Of a DNA stretch of 64,000 bases, positions 58,497-64,000 are shown in pieces (position 1 is the first letter of the stretch; each line of letters starts with the position of its first letter). The translations under genes were made by a program, and so were the position numbers. The DNA is from Rodentibacter pneumotropicus DSM 21403 (GTDB lineage Bacteria > Pseudomonadota > Gammaproteobacteria > Enterobacterales > Pasteurellaceae), in contig NZ_KB904044.1 in the NCBI RefSeq assembly GCF_000379905.1, positions 1 through 64,000 of the forward strand, written 5' to 3'. The notes under the pieces are model-generated. The model worked only from the letters and a program-made list of their open reading frames with translations, was not told where the DNA came from and searched no databases.

Positions 58497-60011
58497 ATGA
58501 CTTCAAACACACAACCGATATTAAGTATGCAGCATATTATTAAGCGCTTTGGTGGAAACGTTGCGGTTAATGATGTCAATCTTGATATTCATAAAGGGGA
58601 AATTGTGGCGCTATTGGGTGAAAATGGTGCCGGAAAATCTACCTTAATCAAAATTTTGGCCGGTATCTACAATTGTGATGAAGGTGAAATTTTATTCAAA
58701 AATCAGAAAATTCAATCCGCACAATCTCTTTCTAATTCTAATAAACAGCCTATCGCTTTTATCCATCAGGATCTCGGTTTAATCGAGTGGATGACTATTG
58801 CAGAAAATATGGCATTTGTTATGGGGTTTCCACGCCGTTTCGGTTTGATTGATTGGGCAAAAATCTACAAACAGACCCAACAGGCATTGGATTATGTCGG
58901 CATTAAATTATCTGCTGATACTCGCGTTTTTGATCTCAGCAGAACAGAAAAAGCGCTGCTTGCTATTGCCCGAGCAATTGCAGTCAATGCCGAAGTTTTA
59001 ATTTTAGACGAACCGACCGCCTCTCTGCCGGCAAACGATGTAGAACATTTATTTGTTGTATTAAACCGTTTACGGGAGCAAGGTGTGGGTATGCTGTATG
59101 TAACCCACCGTTTAGATGAGGTCATTGCCATATCTGATCGTATTTTAGTAATGCGAGATGGCTTTCCTGTCGCAGAAGGTGCAACGAAAGACTATGACGT
59201 TAAAAGCTTGGTAAAAGCCATTGTTGGCGAAGAAAGTCGTGGTAAACAACGCATTCCCCTCCCTAAGAACACTGATGAAATTCTACGATTAGATAACGTA
59301 GTTGTCGGTGATACCGGTCCGGTATCCTTTAATCTACATAAAGGCGAAATGATTGCATTAGCCGGGTTACGCGGTGCAGGTCAGGAAGAAATCGGTCGTT
59401 TGCTGTTCGGATTACGCAATTTAGATCAAGGTTCAATTTATTTGGATAATAAACCTTATCTGGCAAGCTCTCCACAGGACGCGATTCATAAAGGCATTTC
59501 TCTGGTTGCCGGTGATCGTACTCAGGAAAGTGTCTTTATGAACAGAACAACGACTGAAAATCTGTTTATTAATCCGGTTTTAAGCGGTCACCCTCCACTT
59601 AAATGGTATAAACGCAAAAATGAGTTAGGTGAGAGTTGGTTCAAGTTCCAATTATTCGATATTCGTCCGAAAAACCTATTTATTGATGCCAGTGCATTAT
59701 CCGGCGGTAATCAACAAAAAATCGTATTGGCACGTTGGATGCATCTAAATACGCCAATCCTAATTTTAGAAGACCCAACAGCCGGAGTTGATGTCGGTGC
59801 CCGTGCAGAAATTTACGATTTACTCAATAAAGCGCTTGGTAAGGGCATAGCAATTATCGTTATTTCCACTGATTTTGAAGAAATTGCTCATTTATGTAAT
59901 CGGGCACTAGTCTTTAACCGTGGTGATATTGCCGGCGAATTAAAAAATGAGCAGATCACTTTTGCTAATTTACTTGCATTAGCTTCGGATTCCCAATCTA
60001 AAGCAGCATAA
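58497..60011 (+). CDS. Sugar ABC transporter ATP-binding protein (ribose/RbsA type, double ATPase)
   Basis: A 504-residue protein with two ABC domains. The first has Walker A GENGAGKST and Walker B LILDEPT but an atypical signature (DLSRTEKALLAIARA). The second has a degenerate Walker A (LRGAGQEEIGR) and a normal signature LSGGNQQKIVLARW. This asymmetry is usual for RbsA/XylG-type proteins. GGAGG precedes the ATG. It forms one set with the permease and binding protein that follow. The substrate cannot be read from the sequence. Confidence 0.9.
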   Translation: MTSNTQPILSMQHIIKRFGGNVAVNDVNLDIHKGEIVALLGENGAGKSTLIKILAGIYNCDEGEILFKNQKIQSAQSLSNSNKQPIAFIHQDLGLIEWMTIAENMAFVMGFPRRFGLIDWAKIYKQTQQALDYVGIKLSADTRVFDLSRTEKALLAIARAIAVNAEVLILDEPTASLPANDVEHLFVVLNRLREQGVGMLYVTHRLDEVIAISDRILVMRDGFPVAEGATKDYDVKSLVKAIVGEESRGKQRIPLPKNTDEILRLDNVVVGDTGPVSFNLHKGEMIALAGLRGAGQEEIGRLLFGLRNLDQGSIYLDNKPYLASSPQDAIHKGISLVAGDRTQESVFMNRTTTENLFINPVLSGHPPLKWYKRKNELGESWFKFQLFDIRPKNLFIDASALSGGNQQKIVLARWMHLNTPILILEDPTAGVDVGARAEIYDLLNKALGKGIAIIVISTDFEEIAHLCNRALVFNRGDIAGELKNEQITFANLLALASDSQSKAA

Positions 60012-60069
60012 AATAAATTCAGGGTGAGAATTTTCCCGTTCAATCCCCTATATTTTCTTTGGAGGCTGT

Positions 60070-61116
60070 ATGGCTCAAACTAATATAAAATCGACCGCAC
60101 TTGAACAACCAGTATCCATTTCCCATGATGGTTTTACGGCGTGGTTTACACAAATGCTAACTCGTTATGGATTACTCTGGCTTTGTGTGTTGTTAGTGAT
60201 TATTTTCTCACTTACTACCGATTCTTTTGCGTCAATGCTCACTTTAAACGCTATTTTGGAAAGTAAATCCAAAATTGCTTTACTCGCATTAGCCGCGACA
60301 ACAACGATGATTGTCGGAAAAATCGACTTAAACGTGGGTTTCGGCATCGTGCTATGGCATATTTTAGTCATCACTTTACAAGTACAATTCGGTTTTTCTT
60401 GGCCGGTAGCTATGCTGATTGTATTAGCTATAGCAGCTCTCTATGGTTTGTTAAACGGTATTTTGGTCGCCTTAGCCGATATTGACAGTTTTGTGGCTAC
60501 ACTCGGTTCCGGCACCGTATTGTATGCTGTCGCATTATGGCATTCGGGCGGTCGGCAAATTGTCGGTGATCTACCAAACGGCTTTATTGCACTAAACAGC
60601 ACGGAAATTTTTGGAATACCTATCTCCGCATTCTATGTATTAATCGTCGCCGTTATTATGTGGCTTATCACCGAACATACACCAACCGGACGCTGTATGT
60701 ATGCGGTAGGTGCAAACCCAACAGCTGCACGCCTCAACGGAATTAATATCAAAAAATATACGATCGCACCTTTCGTTGTGTCCAGTGTTCTCACCGCATT
60801 TACCGGCGTACTGATCTCTGCACAACAAGGAGTCGGTCAAGCGAGTGTGGGAATGGACTACCTGTTACCAGCCTTAGTTGGTGCTTTTTTAGGAAGTACT
60901 ACTATCCGCCCGGGCCGAATTAATGTGTGGGGAACGGTTGTCGGTATCGCAATACTCGCAATTGGTATTTCGGGTATTCAGCAATTTGGTGGTGCATTCT
61001 GGGTTGAACCATTATTTAATGGCTCAACACTCTTGTTATCCATCACTATTGCAGGCTATGCACAACGTAAACGCTTGCTTAACCAAAAATCCATCCAAAA
61101 AAAAGTGTCTAACTAA
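60070..61116 (+). CDS. Sugar ABC transporter permease (RbsC type)
   Basis: A 348-residue inner-membrane permease of the branched-chain/ribose family with about nine or ten spans. The family signature VGANPTAARLNGINIKKYTI is near residue 215. GGAGG precedes the ATG, 58 bases after the ATPase gene. The motif after the first third usually reads GGIDLSVG; here it is VGKIDLNVGFG, a divergent version. Confidence 0.9.
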   Translation: MAQTNIKSTALEQPVSISHDGFTAWFTQMLTRYGLLWLCVLLVIIFSLTTDSFASMLTLNAILESKSKIALLALAATTTMIVGKIDLNVGFGIVLWHILVITLQVQFGFSWPVAMLIVLAIAALYGLLNGILVALADIDSFVATLGSGTVLYAVALWHSGGRQIVGDLPNGFIALNSTEIFGIPISAFYVLIVAVIMWLITEHTPTGRCMYAVGANPTAARLNGINIKKYTIAPFVVSSVLTAFTGVLISAQQGVGQASVGMDYLLPALVGAFLGSTTIRPGRINVWGTVVGIAILAIGISGIQQFGGAFWVEPLFNGSTLLLSITIAGYAQRKRLLNQKSIQKKVSN

Positions 61117-61133
61117 GTCAAGAGGAGCTCTCT

Positions 61134-62243
61134 ATGAAACATTTTTTTCGTCAAACCTTAACTACAGTCGCTACACTTGCTGCAATTTCTTTCACAAACA
61201 ATGCATTAGCTAATAATTCCTTCGTTGAAGATGCTAAAAAACAAGTAGCTGCAGCAACCGCAAAACAGGAAAAGTGGGATGGTCCGACAACAGGTCCTCA
61301 ACTACAACAAGGTAAAAGCATTATTTTTATCGCATCTGATATGAAAAACGGTGGTGTTTTAGGAGTAATTGATGGCATGAAAGAAGCCTCAAACATTGCC
61401 GGTTGGAAATTTGATGTATTGGATGGGGCGGGTACAGTAAATAACCAATTAGCCGCATTAAATCAAGCCATTGCAAAAAAACCGGATGCCATTGTTATTG
61501 GTGGTTGGAACCCAAACGTAGCGAAGATTCCGCTACAAAAAGCAAGTAAAAACGGTATTACTTTAGTGGCATGGCACGCCTCTCCACAAGCCGGTCCTGA
61601 TGACAAATACAATATTTTCTATAATGTAACCTCTGACTCTGATGAAATCGCCAGACTTTCTGCTCTACAAGCAGTAGCAAAATCTGACGGAAAAGCAAAA
61701 GTCGTGATTCTGACCGATTCCTTATATGAAATCGCTTTGCGTAAAGCCAATGTGATGAAAGAAGTTATTGAAAAATGTCAAGATTGTAAAGTATTGGAAT
61801 TTATCGATACACCGTTAGCAGATACCTCCAGCCGTATGCCTAGCCTAACGTTCAGTCTATTGCAAAAATATGGTGATGATTTGCAATATACATTAGCGAT
61901 CAACGACTTATATTTTGATTTTATGTCACCTTCATTACGTTCCGCCAATAAAGGGGAAATGCCATATAACATTTCTGCCGGAGACGGTTCCGTGACAGCT
62001 TATCAACGTATTCGTAATAATGATAAACAGTTCGCAACCGTACCTGAGCCACTTAATTTACACGGTTGGCAACTGGTTGATGAATTAAACCGTGCCTTCT
62101 CGAAAGAAAAACCATCCGGTTATATCACTCCGGCACATCTTGTTATTCAAGAAAATGTTGCTTTTGATGGTGGTGATAAAAATCTTTATGACCCACAAAA
62201 TGGTTATAAAGAAGCTTATAAAACCATTTGGGGTGTGAAATAA
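61134..62243 (+). CDS. Sugar ABC transporter periplasmic binding protein (Peripla_BP_4 type)
   Basis: A 369-residue secreted protein. The signal peptide (FFRQTLTTVATLAAISF, cleavage near ALA) is followed by an unusual charged linker before the binding domain starts at SIIFIASDMKNGGVLGVIDGMKEAS. The repeated pattern LAALNQAIAKKPDAIVIGGWNPN is typical of ribose-class binding proteins. Two cysteines in EKCQDCK could form a disulfide. GAGGAGC precedes the ATG. It is longer than RbsB (about 296), closer to the YtfQ-like and other divergent sugar binders. Confidence 0.88.
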   Translation: MKHFFRQTLTTVATLAAISFTNNALANNSFVEDAKKQVAAATAKQEKWDGPTTGPQLQQGKSIIFIASDMKNGGVLGVIDGMKEASNIAGWKFDVLDGAGTVNNQLAALNQAIAKKPDAIVIGGWNPNVAKIPLQKASKNGITLVAWHASPQAGPDDKYNIFYNVTSDSDEIARLSALQAVAKSDGKAKVVILTDSLYEIALRKANVMKEVIEKCQDCKVLEFIDTPLADTSSRMPSLTFSLLQKYGDDLQYTLAINDLYFDFMSPSLRSANKGEMPYNISAGDGSVTAYQRIRNNDKQFATVPEPLNLHGWQLVDELNRAFSKEKPSGYITPAHLVIQENVAFDGGDKNLYDPQNGYKEAYKTIWGVK

Positions 62244-62373
62244 AGAAAAGTTGTTCAATAGAAGGGGAGAACCCTGAATAAAATGGGATGAGGATAAAGT
62301 GCGGTCAAAAATCGTTGTGTTTTTCTATATCCTTCCCTTCTGTTTTACAGATAAAAACCGTTAGGAACAATAT

Positions 62374-63261
62374 ATGGCAATATTTACAACTGAAATTTAT
62401 GACGAACGTTTCTACACTTTAGTTGGTACGACATTCCAACTGGATGAGCTTTTTTCCAATGCCGTCTGGGCAGAAGGCCCTGTTTGGTTACCCCAACAAC
62501 AAGCTGTCATTTTTAGTGATGTGAAAGGTAATACCCTGTATCGTTGGACAAAACAAAACGGTACACAAGTATTACGTTCACCCTCTTATTTCGCTAACGG
62601 TAATACCCTTGATATGGAAGGAAATCTGATTACTTGCGAACATGGCAGACGAGCAATCAGTAAAACCGATAAACAAGGTAATGTACAAATTTTAGTAGAT
62701 AAGCTGGAAGGAAAACGTTTCAATTCCCCAAATGATCTTGTCGTAAAATCCGATGGTACAATCTGGTTTACTGATCCGCCGTACGGTATTTTAAGTGATG
62801 CAGAGGGAAAAAAATCACCAAGTGAAATTATCGGTTGCTATGTTTATTGTTACGATCCTAAAACAGATGAAATCAATATTGCTACTTTTAACGTAATGCG
62901 TCCTAATGGTTTAGCATTCTCGTCAGATGAAAAACAACTCTTTGTAGCCGATATGTCCATTGTTGAATTCGAAAAAGAAGGATTACATCATTTAGTCGTT
63001 TTTGATGTGGAAGGAAAACGTTTAAAAAACCGCCGTAATGTAGCAGAAATTAATCCGGGTATTCCGGATGGTTTAAAAATTGACAAACAGGGAGTTATAT
63101 ATTGCAGCTGTGAAAACGGAATTCTCGTTTTATTATCGGATGGAACGTATTTAGGGCGTTTTATTGTAGGTAAAACTACGTCAAACTGCACTTTTGGGGA
63201 TAATCAAAAGACGCTATTTATCACCTCAAGTAACAGCCTATACAAACTAACTATTGAATAA
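62374..63261 (+). CDS. SMP-30/gluconolactonase-family lactone hydrolase
   Basis: A 295-residue six-bladed propeller enzyme without signal peptide, so cytoplasmic. Metal ligands expected for the family are visible: Glu34 (WAEGPVW), Asn178 (RPNGLAF) and Asp232 (IPDGLKID), with FNSPNDLVV supplying the substrate-site Asn120. Members open aldonolactones such as glucono- or gulonolactone. It follows the ABC genes and precedes lyxK, so I infer hydrolysis of an imported lactone or of one produced in the pathway. AGGAAC precedes the ATG. Confidence 0.88.
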   Translation: MAIFTTEIYDERFYTLVGTTFQLDELFSNAVWAEGPVWLPQQQAVIFSDVKGNTLYRWTKQNGTQVLRSPSYFANGNTLDMEGNLITCEHGRRAISKTDKQGNVQILVDKLEGKRFNSPNDLVVKSDGTIWFTDPPYGILSDAEGKKSPSEIIGCYVYCYDPKTDEINIATFNVMRPNGLAFSSDEKQLFVADMSIVEFEKEGLHHLVVFDVEGKRLKNRRNVAEINPGIPDGLKIDKQGVIYCSCENGILVLLSDGTYLGRFIVGKTTSNCTFGDNQKTLFITSSNSLYKLTIE

Positions 63262-63273
63262 TAAGGAATCAGC

Positions 63274-64000
63274 ATGAATTATTATCTTGGCATTGATTGT
63301 GGGGGAACCTTTATAAAAGCCGCATTATTCGATCAACAGGGCAATATGTCCGCTTGTATGCGTAAAAATGTTGAGGTCATCAGTGAAAAAGCAGGCTATG
63401 CAGAACGAGATATGGCACAATTATGGCTGATTTGTGCCGAAGTCATACACCAAACAATAAGAGAAAGTAAGGTTAATCCCCAAAAAATTAAAGGTGTCGG
63501 TATTTCCGCACAAGGCAAAGGTGCATTTTTATTAGATAAACAAAAAAAACCGCTGGGGAGAGCGATCTTATCTTCCGATCAACGCTCATTAAATATCGTG
63601 CGTCAATGGCAACAAGAAGGGATACAGGAAAAACTCTATCCGCTCACCCGACAAACTTTATGGACAGGGCATCCGGTTTCCGTTTTACGTTGGATAAAAG
63701 AAAATGAGCCTGAACGCTATGCAAAAATTGGTTCAATATTGATGTCACACGATTATCTTCGTTTTTGTTTAACCGGTGAGTTACATTGTGAAGAAACCAA
63801 TATTTCTGAATCTAATTTATATAATATGCAAAGCGGTAAATATGAAAATGAATTGGCGGAAATCCTTGGGTTGTCCGGCATTCTTGAAAATATGCCCCCT
63901 ATTATCGCGCCAGATCAAGTTGCAGGTTATGTGACCTCTGAAGCAGCCAAATTATCAGGTTTAGCAGAAGGTACTCCTGTAGTAGGCGGATTATTTGATG
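63274..64000 (+). CDS. lyxK: L-xylulose/3-keto-L-gulonate kinase LyxK (FGGY family), cut by the window end
   Basis: The first 242 residues of an FGGY kinase are present and the frame is still open at the edge. The phosphate-binding DCGGTFIKAALFD is at residues 7-19, and ISAQGKGAFLLDKQKKPLGRAILSSDQR and SHDYLRFCLTGE follow, closest to LyxK/YiaP. It would phosphorylate 3-keto-L-gulonate or L-xylulose, the step after YiaK. AAGGAA precedes the ATG at 63274, 12 bases after the lactonase stop. The decarboxylase and isomerases would be expected beyond the edge. Confidence 0.88.
   Translation, partial: MNYYLGIDCGGTFIKAALFDQQGNMSACMRKNVEVISEKAGYAERDMAQLWLICAEVIHQTIRESKVNPQKIKGVGISAQGKGAFLLDKQKKPLGRAILSSDQRSLNIVRQWQQEGIQEKLYPLTRQTLWTGHPVSVLRWIKENEPERYAKIGSILMSHDYLRFCLTGELHCEETNISESNLYNMQSGKYENELAEILGLSGILENMPPIIAPDQVAGYVTSEAAKLSGLAEGTPVVGGLFD

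Overview
The window looks like chromosome of a Pasteurellaceae member, in or near Haemophilus/Aggregatibacter. The H. influenzae-type DNA uptake signal (core AAGTGCGGT or ACCGCACTT) is scattered throughout, inside genes and as inverted pairs between them. Several blocks keep the gene order I recall from H. influenzae: uvrD-dppBCDF, fdhD-fdnGHI-fdhE-rimI-holD-rsmC, maeB-DUF1919-rsuA-bcr, AgcS-nagK and pgpB-ribA. The trehalose operon and the uhp locus would fit a trehalose-fermenting Aggregatibacter, but that genus call is inference only.

Layout. 1-1.8 kb: the edge of an IS21-family element, then a multiply frameshifted Sel1-like/DUF6396-type gene. 1.8-8.1 kb: uvrD and the dipeptide ABC transporter genes dppBCDF, all on the minus strand. 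8.1-9.4 kb: a TPP riboswitch leading an orphan periplasmic binding protein. 9.4-16.2 kb: formate dehydrogenase-N (selenocysteine enzyme) with FdhD and FdhE. 16.2-18.8 kb: rimI, holD, an unknown lipoprotein and rsmC. 18.8-23.2 kb: treR-treBC. 23.3-28.8 kb: a PEBP-family gene and the hexose-phosphate sensing and uptake locus uhpT-uhpABC. 28.9-44.9 kb: housekeeping genes (rng, cmoB, maeB, rsuA, bcr, an AgcS symporter, nagK, pgpB, ribA, argG, purC, prfC) plus a frameshifted DUF1919 gene. 45.0-45.5 kb: four tRNA genes (Met, Leu, Gln, Gln on the minus strand). 45.6-52.8 kb: a phosphodiester glycosidase-like gene, hemA, gloB, a YafS-like methyltransferase, ycaO and eptA. 52.9-64 kb: a sugar-acid catabolic locus running off the right edge.

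The right-hand locus is the most interesting part. An IclR-type regulator (YiaJ-like) is divergent from yiaK, yiaL and the TRAP transporter yiaMNO, as in the 2,3-diketo-L-gulonate pathway. Between yiaO and the L-xylulose/3-keto-L-gulonate kinase gene lyxK sit a complete ribose-type ABC transporter and an SMP-30-family lactonase. The cluster therefore carries two unrelated uptake systems and a lactone hydrolase. I infer import of a second, lactone-related substrate that feeds the same kinase.

Regulatory sites readable directly are a LexA box at uvrD, the TPP riboswitch, CRP-like sites at fdnG, treB, uhpT and yiaK, a perfect 20-bp TreR-type operator, an ARG box at argG, and a PurR box at purC. 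Many intergenic terminators are built from inverted uptake-signal pairs. I see no CRISPR array, prophage, toxin-antitoxin pair or rRNA gene, and nothing that clearly amounts to a wholly new molecular system.
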